Assembly (NCBI RefSeq): GCF_002878395.1 | Contig: NW_025851322.1 | Span: 284,824 to 348,823 of the forward strand | Direction of reading: 5' to 3' | Source of the DNA: Capsicum annuum | Lineage: Eukaryota > Streptophyta > Magnoliopsida > Solanales > Solanaceae | DNA: 64,000 nucleotides | In this document: positions 34,362-47,560 of the stretch, one piece after another | Layout of the letters: the number at the start of each line of letters is the position of its first letter | Numbering within the stretch: position 1 is the stretch's first letter | Position numbers and translations under genes: made by a program | Notes under the pieces: generated by a model | Database searches by the model: none | Seen by the model: only the letters and a program-made list of their open reading frames with translations | Told to the model about the DNA's origin: nothing

Positions 34362-36590
34362 TGTCATGACCCAAGCTGGGGCCCTAGCCATGATGGGCAT
34401 TCCAACTCCTGAAGGCCCTAATGCCCTTCTCTATCTAGCAATCATACACACTTTCATATAATAAAAGAAAATATAGAAATATAAAACAATATGGAATCAT
34501 GGTAGATATCATAATTTAATTGAACAATCTAGAATGGAATCTATAAACCTCTAACAACATCTAACATCAGTCTACGAAATCTCTAACGATTGAAAATGAC
34601 AGTTGGTTGAAATCTGGGACAAGGCCCTCAATTGGACCATAAATCAAAATAAAATAACAATAATAAGTTTCATAATAAGGCCTTTCGAAGTAAGGGAGGC
34701 TCACCTGCTATAAACTTCTGATAAGTCAATCTAGTGTTTAACGGGACCCCAAGACTGTGTCTCAAAATCCTGAAATATAGAGGGTCAAATATAGATGTAT
34801 TGGTACGCAGAATAACACAAAAACAAAATATGTATTTTTATAAAACACAGGTGAGAGCATTTCATAAATCACATATCATCTTAAAATAGTTGAAAATATC
34901 TGGGCAAAATCTGAAACTTTTAAAACACATTTCGCAAATCATGACTCTAGTCTTTATCTTACTTCTGAGTTAGATGGTACACCCTATAACTCTGCTATTT
35001 CATGGACTACATGGAATCCTCCCTTGACTCAGTGGCCAAGCCCTAAACCTAAGTTTTTCACAAGGTTTAGAGTCTCTGCTTCTGTACTACGCAACAGGGT
35101 CATCGCCAGCATATAATTTCCCTTTTGGGTATTATAAACTCGTGTTGGAAAATCACGATTTCGAGCAATGAGCCGTTTGACTCATGCCTTCTTCGAGTAA
35201 CCGTCTAACTCTCTTAAGGCCAGTTTTAGATTCTTTAAACCATATCTTCTTTGAAAAGTTATTTCTTTCTTAAAAATCTTTGCGCACAATAAAAAGGGGT
35301 ATCGTCATACCCATACTTGCAAGTCATGTTACTACATCTATCTCTATTGCCCTTATCTTATTTCAAAAGATATTTATTGACTACCCAAAAGCTATACTAT
35401 TTAAACTAGAAGTTCATATTTCAAAATAGTTGAAAGACCAAACCATTTGCAATACTTATTCCACGGTGGTCCCCTTTTCAATTACTTTTTAACCAATCTA
35501 AATAGGAATCATGATCATCGTAAAACAAGTAAATCCATTTTCCATTATCTCATGAAAAAAATTCAACATATACATAGAAAACTAAAATATTTAGCAATTT
35601 ACGTAACCTATTCTCAATATGTAAAATTGATACAATTTCATAGTAAAAGAGGGAACTACATATCCGATGCTCTTATTTAAGTTCACAATCTAAGCATCAT
35701 CATAGTCACATGAACACAACTCAAATTAGGGCTTCATACCATAATTTTCTCAACACTTCATTATGATGTAATAATTTAAACACAAGTTTATCAATGATCC
35801 TAAAACAATTTCGTATATACATATATATATCCTTTAAAATAATTTTGAAAACCAAAAATCAATGTCCATGGGGTTTAGGTTAGTCCCATGTACGTTAGAT
35901 TACAAGGTTTGAAGAGTAGAACTCGAATCTTGATTTGTTCCTTGGAAATCTTGGACTTACGGATTGATTTTTCCTTGCTTTCTTGTTCTTGAAGAAAATC
36001 CTAGGTTGATCTTATTTTTGAGAGAAAATTGAATAAAGGAGGCAATTGATGCTTCTTGGGGCATGAATTTTATGTTATAGATGGATTTTAGATGAGGGTA
36101 AGTGACCAAAATTCCCCTAGACTTATTAGGAACTGAAATAATGCATAAAACAATATTAAATTTGTGTCAGGTTTTATGTCAGGGTGCTGTCGACGTGATG
36201 CATCAAGATCACGTCAGCTTATTACCTTACATAAAAAATGCCATAAATATTTACTCGGTTATCTTATTTAGGCAAAATTAGTATCGTTGGAAAGCTAATT
36301 CAATTATATACAGTTTGTTATGTCTTGAGCTATAAAATTCTCTATGTATCAAAAGTTATACATGTTCAAAGTAGACCCTTGAAGAATTGAATATCAAACT
36401 TTGGATGAATGAATGACTCATAGCTCAACTTTGCTCCAAGTGATTTTTATGAATACGTTTCACCTCATAATCACTTCATATACTAGGAGAAGGATCATGA
36501 CACATGAATTAAAATATAAACCATGGAATTAGATCTTATGCACGTAGGGATGACAGTTTGCTTTCTAACTAAAAAATGTGGGGTGTTACA
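34362..36590 (-). repeat. 5' LTR of the LARD-like element (2229 bp)
   Basis: Minus strand TGTAACACCCCACA… at 36590 to …GGGTCATGACA at 34362, sister of 28014-30261. Confidence 0.9.
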
Positions 36591-37503
36591 CTTGTTCTAG
36601 GGTATTTATGTACGTATGAGAACTACATACATTTTTTTATCTCCGGGATAATAGATTCTATCATAAAAGCATCCGTACATGATTGAATTATAGAAAATTT
36701 AGTATCTTTCCCAAAATTTTGGAAATATATAGGTGGAGTTCATTCGGTTTCGGAGCTCTTAAGGGTTTGAAAACTTAATAGCTGTATGTATTTCGTCAAT
36801 GTTGAGAGATGTAATAAGAATATTTTGATCTTTCATAGTGAGGCTATTTATATCCAGAGAGAAATTATCTCGAATGCAACTAGATTGTTCGGTAGCTAAA
36901 CAAAATTTGAGTCGGGATAAAGTTCTAACCATAAAGGATTACAAAGAAATCTATCCAAAAATTCCATGATAATAGTGTTGTTTTTTTAATTCATATTTGT
37001 CCAAGTAAATATAGGTCCTGCAAAACCTAAATATACCATATTTAGATTTTTTATGCAATCTAAGAAATTGGAAACAGGTGTATTTTGTTGGAGTTTCCAC
37101 CAAATTTTTTGGATGAGCTAGTTACTTCATTGAAATTACCACACATTATCCAATCATTTTTTTTATATAAAAATAGCTATTCCAAGCGTATATAATTGTA
37201 AAGAACCATGGAGTAGAATTTGAACTGACCTTAAGAGAGGCATTGATTTCTTGTTCTGTTACCATAATAGGGTTGATAATGAGCTCGTTGTTGTTCCAGA
37301 ATAATGCTATCCCCCCAAGTAACCTGATGTTGGAATCTGTATAATATCTAAAATTTAAAGTTACTACAAAGAGAGTTATGATCTATCATTCTAGTCTTAG
37401 TTAAGGCTAAAGTGGCAGGGTAGTGAGATAATATTATATCCAATACATTTCTCTTAAAAGAGTGGTGGTTATACCTCCTATAGTTCCATATGATAACCTT
37501 CAT
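36591..37503 (-). pseudogene. LINE ORF2 N-terminus: endonuclease and start of RT
   Basis: The likely ORF2 start is ATG 37503: MKVIIWNYRRYNHHSFKRNV then LDIILSHYPATLALTKTRMI. This is the APE endonuclease pattern WNxRG…; the TETR motif reads TKTR, so the catalytic glutamate is changed to lysine. Further down, near 36720-36595, pieces such as FSIIQSCTDAFMIESIIPEI precede the RT core that resumes at 28013. The stretch between endonuclease and RT is shorter than usual and has stops. Confidence 0.8.
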
Positions 37504-40263
37504 TTGGGACTGATTTGGCAATATTGGGGGCCCTCCTGGAGATAGATACATCTCTAGGTTCAAAGTAAATTAGTTTTGAAATAGTGAGCACTCCCGTTCC
37601 TCTAGTGTTTCCATAATCACTACTATATACTGGTGCATGTGTGACTCTGGGAATGATCATATGTTTATTGATATCTTTTAAATTGGTGGGGATACGTTCA
37701 CTAGCATTTTCTACTGTGTTTGTAAGAAAAGTGAATGTTAGTGTATCTTTCAAAATTAAAGGTATTATTACCTAGGTGTTGCCTCTTAGTTGCTCCTCTT
37801 GAATTTGTGGCATCTGTGGAACATGAGTAGGAGATGATGGAGGTGTCATGGGTGGTGTCTTTTAGAGTTGTGGAACTATCTGATCTTGTGAGCACATATT
37901 CATCGTTGTTGGCAGTATTTGTAGAAGAGACCAGTCTGAATAGTTCATTAGTGGGGGTGAGAGTGAGTTTAAGTTTTCCATCCGAGAGATAATAGAGTTG
38001 GATTTTATGTAAATCATGTTTCTTTCTATCTTTATAAGGTGTTGATTTTGTATGAAATATATGTTCAGTATAGTTCTAGTAGCTCTACACTAGTTCCAAC
38101 ATTGTTTTCATTAGCGGTAGAGTCTCCATCGGTAATGTGTTGTTCATGTTTTGTCCATAAGTCATATTCAACATTGATGGAATTTTGTCTTGAAGGATCG
38201 TATATAAAGGAGGTTGGGTTTGATTGTTTGTGGGAGGGTAAATCCAATTTGTTTGATAAATTGAAATGTTTTATGAATTTTGTTAGAAAGGCATCACATT
38301 TGGATTTTTTGGGTTCCAGGTGTTTTGGGAGTTTGATATATGATTTTCCTAGTTGTTTTATATGGCGACGTTTGGAGTGTGATTGGTGAATTTGTTCCTT
38401 CATGGATAACGTCGAGGCATTTTCTGGTGTTGGGAGTTTGTGACTGGTTGGTTCCATTGTAATATCTTGTAATATAGAGTGAATGTGTATAGGTCCTTTA
38501 GGTGTAGTTTTAGGATTCCTGATAGTAGTTTCAGTTGTTGAGAGATCATAAAGGTTATTCCATTCATTCCGTTTTGTAATTTTTCATTCAAAGAGTGACT
38601 AATTGTCTAACTCTCCCTTTTATATGTACAAAGCGAGTGGTACAGTTATCAAGTCCTTGAGCAATTTCATGTCTAATCTTAAAAAGTGAATACTCTGTGG
38701 GAGTTGAGGTACTTCCGATGGATGGCTTTATCTAATTTGGTGTAGAAGATGTAAGAGATGTGAGTGTAGTATTTATGTTAGAGGAGGAGTTTGAGGTTAG
38801 TGCAGTACCGTGTAAGTGTAGGAAATTAATATGGGATATAGAAGTAGTAGGAGAGCTAATCTGTAGCAGGAGTGGAAGCTCTAGTACTATGAGTATTTTT
38901 TGTAGGATATAATTTGGTAGAGGTAATAGGGATAATAGCAGTAGGGGTAATTTTAGTAGATTTTACGTTAAAAGAAAATGTGTTTTGTGCATGTTCCATG
39001 GAAATAGGAGTAGTTTGGGAGACAAATATGGGTTTGTTTGGTCCAAAGAAATAGTGGAAAAATTAGGGTGTAAATCTTTATTATTTCGGTGAAGGATAGG
39101 TTTACACATAGTAGTAGGAGTATTGAAGGGATCCTTAACTAGCACAATTTTATTTTTTCACTTTTTTTCTAAATAACTGAAATTGTTAGAAAATAATATT
39201 TTTTTATTTTTTCATTGATATAAAATTTTTATTTTTGTTTTTTCCCATAACTCACAGTAGTTCACGTATATTTATTTTTTTCCTTTTTCTTCTTTTTTTT
39301 TTTCCTTTTTTTCTTTTTCTTTTTTTTCTATCTTTGTTGTTTTTTAATTTTTTTGTCCACCTTTTTCTTCATTAATGATATCTTTTTTCTGTCATTATTT
39401 CTACGAGATGATTCAGGATCCTCTCCATTGCTGTTAAAGTTGCTCTATTTTGAGCAATGATACAAATTGTGACCTAAGTAACCATAAATTTGTTAGAAAA
39501 TAGTGGAACTTTCGAAATGGATATTTTGAAGGTAGGATCCAATGATGATATTGGTACGTAAAGATTTATTAGTTTGAGTCAGGTTATATAGTCTAGCATA
39601 TCTTTCTCTAGATGTATTTTTAGTACAACTATCAATCTTAAGGACCGTATAGTTATATTGCCAATTTTTTTTAAAGAATTTCTAAATCATAGTATTCATT
39701 AGGGAGTTTGAAAAGTCTAATTCACGTGGTAGTGTAAGGTATCGTTTCAGCCAGTGGATTGAATTTAGGTTCCCATTTATGAGTTGCTAGATATTGGGAA
39801 CCTATAAACTAAGAACCTTGGTGAAGGATCTTGTGGTGGTTTGTTTGGTATATTAACTTAATGAGATAATAGTTTTCTCTAGGCCTATTAGGTTCAACTC
39901 CTTATTAAGGTTCTAAAGGGTTTTTAGATTGTTTCTAATGTAGTTGTAGCGTAGTTTATTCTCAAGGAGATTAATAATTATGGCTTGTTCCCAAGGGGCA
40001 TAAAACTTTTCTTTAACCACAGATAAAATGGGAATGAAAAAAGGGTGGTTAGTGTAATTTTCCTATTCATCCTCTAGGTTGATAAGATTGAAATCTTTTT
40101 GTATAGACTCTATGGGAGTATAAGGATTATCTAGTACTAATTCATCTCGAAAACTTACTTTTTTCAGAGGCTCTTGTGTTGCAGATGTTTCCTTAGATTC
40201 TTTCGTACTTCTTTGTAAGAGGTCTTCTTCTTGGGCGTGCATCTCATCATCCATCTTGTCCAT
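37504..40263 (-). pseudogene. LINE ORF1 (DUF4283 and zinc-knuckle RNA-binding protein)
   Basis: Starts MDKMDDEMHAQEEDLLQRST at 40263. After a stop at 40063 the reading goes on as FYAPWEQAIIINLLENKL (DUF4283) and, near 39640-39520, YTVLKIDSCTKNTSRERYAR. A knuckle-like 'IYGYLGHNLYHCSK' follows. Downstream is a Ser/Thr/Lys-rich tail with open pieces at 38065-38457 and 37478-37895. ORF1 would package LINE RNA. A T-rich low-complexity block at 39160-39340 lies inside this region. Many stops. Confidence 0.75.
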
Positions 40264-41844
40264 AAAAGTTGTTGTACTGATAGTAGGTAAACTTTATGTA
40301 AAATTTAATGCATTTGAATGAAAGTTATTAATGATGCATTAATTAATTATAATCTATTTTATGTTTCTGTTAATTTAAGATAATATGTCTCCCAAAAGAA
40401 AAGAAACCAAATTAAGTCCAAGTAAAGGAACAAGTAAAGCATCTAGGCGACATCCATCACTCTATAAGCTTGCTTTACAAGCGTTATCTCAATTAGGAGC
40501 AGAAGATAATGAACACGGGGAGAAGGAATGTTTCAAAAGAGATGATCCAAATGCTAATAGCTCTTCCACCGAAGAGTTGTTCGAAACATTCAATACTGAT
40601 TGTTATACTGTGAGAATGTAGTGCGATGGTGCAATATATTTAACAGGTGATTTCAGGGTTAAGTCAGTCATGGAAAAATCTTTCGATGCCTGCAGAAAAA
40701 TACTTCGAGAACAAAAATTAGATTCTTATTTCTGGGAAAGCTGCTTTGGTCAATATCTTGATTTGCCAAAGGATAACAATGCTCGTTTCCAAATAAAAAT
40801 GATATATAATATTCTCAAGCATGGGTTTATGTATGAAAATAAAGATAAGATGGATCAGGTGTGAATAAATTACTGTAGCATGCCAGTTTATTTTGGTTGG
40901 AAGGTGTTTGTCATAGTTACCGGACTAAAATATTATCCTTCTCCTTCTTCTCAAGTTATACCTACTCTAACCCAAAAAAGCACCCCGCATACCTAAAAAT
41001 GGCAAAGGCAAGTCAAGTGATCATGATGAACTGGTGTCCATTGTTGGTCCAAGCTTCAAAAACAAAATTTTATAGAACCGTTGAAAGGTAAAAGAATTTC
41101 AAAGAAGCACAAGCAATCATTATGCTTGGTTTGGTTTGTAAATAATATTCTTTGGGAGAGAAACGTTAAGAACGACATAAGCCTCGATTTAATAAATCTC
41201 TCCGAGGATCTTAAGGTATTTAACAGCTACCCTTGGGATTATGAAAACTTCAAAATGACTGTCAAATATTTTTAAATCCGTTAATGCCAAAGACAGTCAA
41301 ATTATATGGCTTTCCATGGGCTTTCATGGTAAATATTTCTTTTATTATGATATGATTCATTTTTTATTCAATATTGCTTTTGATTTATTGTTGTTATGTT
41401 ATAGGCTTGAGCATTTGAAGCCATTCCTTATTTGAGACAACAAGTGAACTACCAAGAAGAAGTTTCCTGTCTAAGAATCGTGAGATGGTTTTCGGTTAAA
41501 ACTAATAAAAATGCAAAATTTCTTGATCTTTTCAATCCCCCGAAGGAAGCAGTAAGTCTAATTCTAATCAAGTTTTTATTTTAATTAATGATTATTTTAA
41601 ATGATTTCATCATCATTCTAATATATGTACTTATTTATTTTAGATTGTCCATCCGTGGCTTGTTCCAACCAATCGAGAGTTAAAGATGCTATTTTTCTTA
41701 CTTTATGGTCTGTGCAAACTTTATCGGACCCTACGGTTGTTGATAGAATAAAAATGGAATTATTTGGAGTAACAACCATCATAAGAAATATAATTTTGGA
41801 GGGTGGTCTTGTTGTTGTTGATGATGGTGGAGGTAGTTGTAGTG

Positions 41845-44325
41845 TGTAAGACCCTACAAAATCCTAAGCTTAACTCAGTCCATTAAGGCTAGTTAAGGGG
41901 TCCCAGACATAGAAAATTTTAGCTAAGTACTCAAACTTAGTGTCATTTTAGCCTTCGTAAGTTGGAAAATCTATTTCAAGACCTATATGCCTTAAAATAT
42001 CAATATTTAGGTTGAATCATGATTAGGAGTGTCAGTAGGTATCCTCAGACAGGTTTTGGATTTTTTGGACTTCATTTGAGGCACGTTTGGAAGTCCAAAC
42101 TAGTGGATCGACGTGATCTCGATGCTCCGCATTGTCTATCGCGTCGATGAATATTTTCCTCCAGCTCCTTAGTGCAAATTTCAGTGAACCGATGCTTACT
42201 CGACGCGACACATTTGGCCACAGTGTTGACCCCATCGATGCAACATGTCAGTTTGTGCATCGCTAATTTAGTTTTCAGTAATTAAAGCTGCATTCCTCAG
42301 GGGTGTTTGGGTCTTTTACCCACAGTTATGAGCCCCAAAACATGAATTTAAGCCCCTTTAGAGGCAAAATTCATTCTCTATTCAAAAATTACTAAAGAAC
42401 AAAAACCCTGGAAGATCAAATTTCAAACTCAACGCTTAAGATTTCACAGTCATTCTTTGAGAATTTGGCAACCAAGGTATGTCAAATGTTCATCCAAGGG
42501 TTTCCTTCCACCCTTGGAGTTCAAGCACCTTTTTAAACTACAAATTAATGATTTTGATGAATTTCATGGTATAATTTGAATGTATTCATGACTACCATGT
42601 TAATGGAGTTTCTAGCTCATAATTCAATTGCGAGATGCTTACAAAAATATTTGTTATATGTGTTGTACTATGTTAATTCATGCTAATGCCCTCCAAATTG
42701 TGAATTTGGTCTTTGAAATTATGATGCTCGGATGTTGTTTAGTATTATGTGCAGGTACTATGTCCTCCAAGTATTTGTTGAATTGCTTATTTGAGTTGAA
42801 TAGTGAAATTATATCATGTTGCATGTATGCAAGTTCATGTAATGCAAGTGTCTGCTAGAATATCCCAATTAAGGAATGATGATCAAGTAATTAGCTATCA
42901 TATTTCAAGATTATGCTATGTATTATAATTTATGCTATCGAGTACTGAGGGTATTCAATACCCAAAAATTTAGCTATTTACCTAGAGCCATGGTAAGTCA
43001 CGAAATAGTATCAGTCATGTAACGATCAGTAGAATTCAGTCAGTTACAGAACTAAAAAAAAAATCAGTAATACTCAGTCAGTTAACAAAATTCAGTAGTA
43101 TTCCATCAGTCCACGGAACCCAGTGAACTTATTTTAGTTTCATTATACAGTTCGATCAGTAACCATTCAGTCCAGCCTAGAACGGTTTAGAATTTAGTCC
43201 AGCGTCTATTCAGTTAGGAGTAGCGTTCAACACCGAGTGAACCCAAGGATGAGGACTTACCTGCCAGTAGAGGGTGTGATCCTTAGAAGCAATCTTTGTA
43301 TTCCAAAACTAAGTAGCCAGCGTAGGTTGAGATATCAACCTGTCATTTGAGAGTTGATGAGGTGTTTTAACCTGCCAATTAAGGGTACCACCATTCTTAC
43401 TCAGAGCACCTACCAGATGAGGGTGACTCAGTTTGTCTTTACCCATGGCACAGTAATGACACCCTTCTATCTTGGGTTACAGGTTGAACTCCAATCAGTG
43501 CAAAGAGGGGAATGTCAGTTAGATGATTACCTCCTATAGTTTCAATTTCAGTCTTTAGAATATAACTGAATTTAGTTCTACAGAATCAGGACTGTCAGAT
43601 ACAGTCACTCAATTTAGTGCAGAACTTAGAATAGTTCAATAGAATCAGGACTGTCAGATAAAGTCACTCAGTTAACAATAATACAGTATTAGTAAACTCA
43701 GATATCAGCAAACCAGTGAGTCAAAACTCATTATCCAGTGTTATCATGACCTCAGTTACATTTTACTTATTTATGCGTCTGCTCTTATTCAATTATACTC
43801 ATGTCATTCAGTCAGTATTTATTATTCATATGAACCCATGCATTTAACCCTACCTCACTTTGCATACTAGTAGATTCAAAGTACTGATGCATACTTTTCT
43901 TTTGTGCTATGATGTCTTATATCATAGGTTCAGATGTACGGGCTCCCGATCATACTTAGCAGCCCGATCCACCAGCAACAGACTAGTGGTGAGTCCTCAT
44001 TATTTAAGAATAAATTTATTATTCCAATATTTCAGTACTTAGTTTATTTCAGTAGTCCTAGTTAGTTGGGGACTTGTCCTATCAACTCCTTATTCAGACA
44101 ATTAAAGGCTTTTTAGACTAGAGTATTTTTCAAACAGATGTTCAGTTTACAGTATTCAAAAATTAATTTTTTAGTTTTGAACTTTATGGATATTTCCTCC
44201 TAATTTCCACATTTTTACTGTGATATTATTAGTTATTACAGCAGGTACTATTCATGGGTTAGCTTGTGGTCCTTCGGGATTATAAGCACCATGTTGCATT
44301 TGAGGTACAGACTCGAGGCATTATA
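41845..44325 (+). repeat. 5' LTR of chromovirus (2481 bp)
   Basis: TGTAAGACCC… to …GAGGCATTATA. Sister of 49401-51879. Carries a CG-bearing block at 42095-42235 and spaced repeats of a CCTGCCAGTAGAGGGT-like word at 43260-43440. Confidence 0.93.
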
Positions 44326-44329
44326 AACT

Positions 44330-44342
44330 TGGTATCAGATCC
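44330..44342 (+). other. Primer-binding site
   Basis: TGGTATCAGATCC four bases after the 5' LTR, one mismatch to initiator tRNA-Met. Confidence 0.85.
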
Positions 44343-44548
44343 TAAGGTTTAATGGAGTTCTAGGAAGTTTGAAAGCCACATCTAGTAGGTTCTTGTGCAT
44401 GGGTGTATAGTGCACTACACTTATGGATAGGAGGCTACCAAATGTTTTAGGAAAAGTTTTCCTTCTTTCAGTATTCATGTCATGCGAGTGAGCATGAGCC
44501 CCAGTTAAAATCCTTGTCTAATCAAAGTTTCTCTTTTGTTTATAGAAT

Positions 44549-45720
44549 ATGCCACTAAACAGGACTAAGGGAAGAGGAACGGGAGACCAGCCAGCACCCC
44601 AGCCCATCCAGCCAGATCCTCTGGACGAATATGTCTCCCATGCTGAATTTAGAGCTGCTTTCACCAGCCTAGCTCATTCGGTGGTATCCTAGAATAAACT
44701 TCCAACTGCCATTCTGGCTAACCTAGTGTCCAATACTGCTGCAACCAAGATTCGGGACTTCACCCAAATGAACCCTCTATCTGTTACTGGGTCTAAGTCA
44801 GATGAGGACCCTAAGAATTTTCTTAATTAGGTTCAGAAAGTTATAGATATTATAGGGGTAATAGCTAGTGAGGGTGCCAAGTAGCTACATATCAGTTACA
44901 AGATGTGTTTTACTCATGGTTTAAATAATCAAAAGCAGAAAGGGCCATAGATGTAGGGCCTAAGAGTGGGAGGTGTTTGCCACTACTTTTCTGGATAGGT
45001 TCTTCCTGTTGGAGTTGAGGGAAGAGAAGGTTCTAGAATTTATTAATCTAAAGTAGGTCAACATGACAGTGAAAGATTATTCTCTCAAGTTTACTCAATT
45101 AGCGAGATACGCTCCTCATATGGTGGAAGATAGCAGGTCTAGGATAAGTAAGTATGTGTCTGGGTTTCTAGCAGTATGGTCAAGGAGTATAGAACAACAA
45201 TGTAGATTAAGGAGATAGACATATCCAGACTCATGGACTATGCTCAGCAGATAGAGGAGGCTAAGAAATGGGATAAGGAGAGGGAGAACAAGAGAGGAAG
45301 AATAGGTATTTTTAACTTTTCTCAGCCTAAGTCAGAGAGTGCGAATCGTTCTCAGTTCCTCCTAAAATCCTCAGTTCCATATCTATCCTCAACCAGTGCT
45401 CCAGTGCCAAAATTCAGAGACAACAACAGAAATAGGGTGCCAGGCCCTAAGCCTTAGGGTAGTGTTAGCAGCGCTCGAACCAATCTCCTTTGCCAAAAAT
45501 ATGGTAGAAACCACTAAGGTATCTGCAGTTCTAATAGTGATATGTGTTTCGGGTATGAAAAGCTAGGTTATAGAGTCAGCGATTATCCCTAGTTAGGTTC
45601 CTAGGGTCAGCATAACCATCCGCCAGCTCAGTCCGATCGCTCAAATCAGTAGGATGCTGCATCCAGTGCCACCAATGGGCAACACCTAAATAGACTCTAT
45701 GCTCTTCAGTCTCGATAGGA
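44549..45720 (+). pseudogene. Chromovirus gag
   Basis: ATG 44549 begins MPLNRTKGRGTGDQPAPQPI, then HAEFRAAFTSLAHSVVS and a stop, then TAATKIRDFTQMNPL. The later open piece 45233-45457 (MDYAQQIEEAKKWDKERENK, then Ser/Pro-rich) is the end of the capsid-spacer region. The zinc knuckle at about 45540-45590 reads CFGYEKLGYRVSDY, with two Cys and the His changed to Tyr. Stops throughout. Confidence 0.85.
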
Positions 45721-45739
45721 TCAGGAAATTTATCCTGAT

Positions 45740-46030
45740 GTGGTCACTGTTACATTACAGGTTTATCATTTACAAGTTTGTGCTTTGATATATTTAGGAG
45801 CTTCTTTATTCTTTGTTACTCCATATATAGCAGTTGACTTTGGAGTTAGTCCCAAAATTCTAATAGAGCTTTTCTCAATCTCTACCCTAGTGGGTAAATC
45901 TATTATACTCCAATGGGTATACAGGAACTGTCCAGTTATGATATCTCAGAAAGTCACTTTAGCAGACTTAGTTGAATTAGAGATGATTGATTTTGATGTC
46001 ATTCTCGACATGTATTGGCTTCATTCCTAA
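45740..46030 (+). pseudogene. Chromovirus aspartic protease
   Basis: Open for 96 codons. The active-site motif reads ALIYLGASLFFVTP: the catalytic aspartate of the usual ALxDxGAS is tyrosine, so it is inactive. It ends LVELEMIDFDVILDMYWL, the conserved end before the RT linker. Confidence 0.85.
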
Positions 46031-46199
46031 TATTCCTCAGTCGAGTGCAGAAATAAAATTGTCCAATTTCAGTTCTCGAATGAGCTTGTCCTAGAGTGGA
46101 GGGGTAGTACTTCAGCACTTAGGGGCCAACTTGTTTCCTATCTTAGGGTAAGGAAAATGATATCAAAGAGATATTTCTATCATCTCGTTTGGGTCCAGG

Positions 46200-47200
46200 A
46201 CTCTAGATAAGAATATCCTACTCTTGACTCAGTATCAGTGGCATGTGAATTCCCATACGTGTTTCCTGAGATCTTTCTAGAATTTCTCCCGAAAGGGAAA
46301 TCGACTTTGGAATAGACCTTCTTCTAGATACTCATCCTATCTCTATTCTACCATGCAGAATGGCTCTAGAAAAACTTAAAGAATTAAAAGAACAGTTGAA
46401 GGATCTCTTAGATATGGGATTCATCAGACCCAGTGTGTCCCCGTAGGGTGCACCAGTTCTATTCATGCATAAAAAAGACGGTTCCTCAGAATGTGTATTA
46501 ACTGCCATCAGTTAAATAAAGTCACGGTCAAGAACAAGTATCCACTTCCCAGAATCAATGACTTATTTGACCAACTTTAGGGTGCTAATTACTTTTCTAA
46601 GATAGACCTCAAGTCAGACTATCATCAGCTCATAGTCAGAGAATGTGACATTCCAAAGACAGCTTTCAGAACTTGGTATGGTCACTTTGAATTCTTAGTC
46701 ATGTCCTTTGGTCTTACCAATGCCCCAGAAACTTTCATGAACTTGATGAACCACGTATTAAAGTAATATTTGGACCTGTTCACCATAGTCTTCATAGATG
46801 ATATCCTTGTTTACTCCCACAGTAAGTAAGATCATATAGACCATCTCAGAACAGTAATGCAGACTCTCAAAAACCATCAGCTTTTTGCTAAATTTAGTAA
46901 GTGTGAATTTTGGCTAAGGTTAGTAACTTTCCTCAGCCATATCATTTCCGATGATGGTATTAGAGTTAATTCCCAAAAGACCGAAGCAGCGAGAAACTAG
47001 CCCAGACCTATCTCTCCATCAGATATCCAAAGTTTCTTGGGCTTGGCCGACTATTATCGATGGTTTGTTAAGGGATTTTCATCTAATGCATCCCCTATTT
47101 CTAGATTGACTCAGAAGAGTTTTAGTGGTTAGATTCTTGTGAGAAGAGTTTTCAAGAGTTTAAGACTCGACTCACCTCAGCCCCAGTTCTTACCTTGCAA
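46200..47200 (+). pseudogene. Chromovirus reverse transcriptase
   Basis: [20 protein letters not shown] begins the fingers. Frame-shifted pieces carry the palm. The catalytic VFIDDILVYS at about 46790-46820 is intact. HQLFAKFSKCEFWLR and IQSFLGLADYYRWFVKGFSS follow. Frameshifts near 46490 and 46640, and several stops. Confidence 0.88.
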
Positions 47201-47560
47201 GATAATTCAAACAATTTTGTTGTATATTGTGATGCATCAAGAGTAGGTTTGGGTTGTGTCCTTATGAAAAAACTATCCAACTCATGATCTTGTGTTAGCG
47301 ACAGTAGTATTATCCTTACAAATTTGGAGGCACTATTTGTATGGAGTGCATATTGATTTGTTGACTGACCATAAGAGCCTATAGTATGTATTCTCTTAGA
47401 AAGATCTAAATCTCTATTAGAAAAGGTGGTTAGAGTTTGTAAAAAACTACAACATGAGTATCCTGTATCATCTGAGTAAAGCCAATGTAATGGCTGATGC
47501 TCTTAGTAGTATGTCTATAGGGAGTATTGCTCATGTGGAAGATGGTAAGAAGAAGTTAGC
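47201..47560 (+). pseudogene. Chromovirus RNase H
   Basis: VVYCDASRVGLGCVLM (first catalytic Asp present, ~47220), a frameshift, then [20 protein letters not shown] and VMADALSSM with the last Asp. Normal position after RT. Confidence 0.8.

Larger units (their letters stand above)
28014..36590 (-). mobile_element. 8.6-kb LTR element without pol (LARD-like), TSD cttgt
   Basis: Flanked by cttgt at 28009-28013 and 36591-36595. On the minus strand: 5' LTR (36590-34362), primer-binding site, ~4.1 kb interior, polypurine tract, 3' LTR (30261-28014). The interior has no ORF above about 70 codons and no gag or pol motif. It also contains a piece of another LTR. This fits a large retrotransposon derivative moved in trans by a gypsy element. 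Extreme decay of a coding element is the alternative, but decayed gypsy copies elsewhere in this window are still easily read. Confidence 0.88.
22440..40290 (-). mobile_element. L1-type LINE, split into three blocks by LTR insertions
   Basis: Minus-strand blocks in order. 40263-36591: ORF1, endonuclease, start of RT. 28013-26295: RT to zinc-binding linker. 23344-22506: C-terminal RNase H. The intervening 8.6-kb and 2.9-kb LTR insertions carry perfect 5-bp target duplications, and protein likeness resumes exactly across both. Net length without insertions is about 6.3 kb, normal for a plant L1. The outer ends are approximate. A T-rich stretch near 22420 could be the poly(A) tail read on the other strand. 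All ORFs carry stops. Confidence 0.85.
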
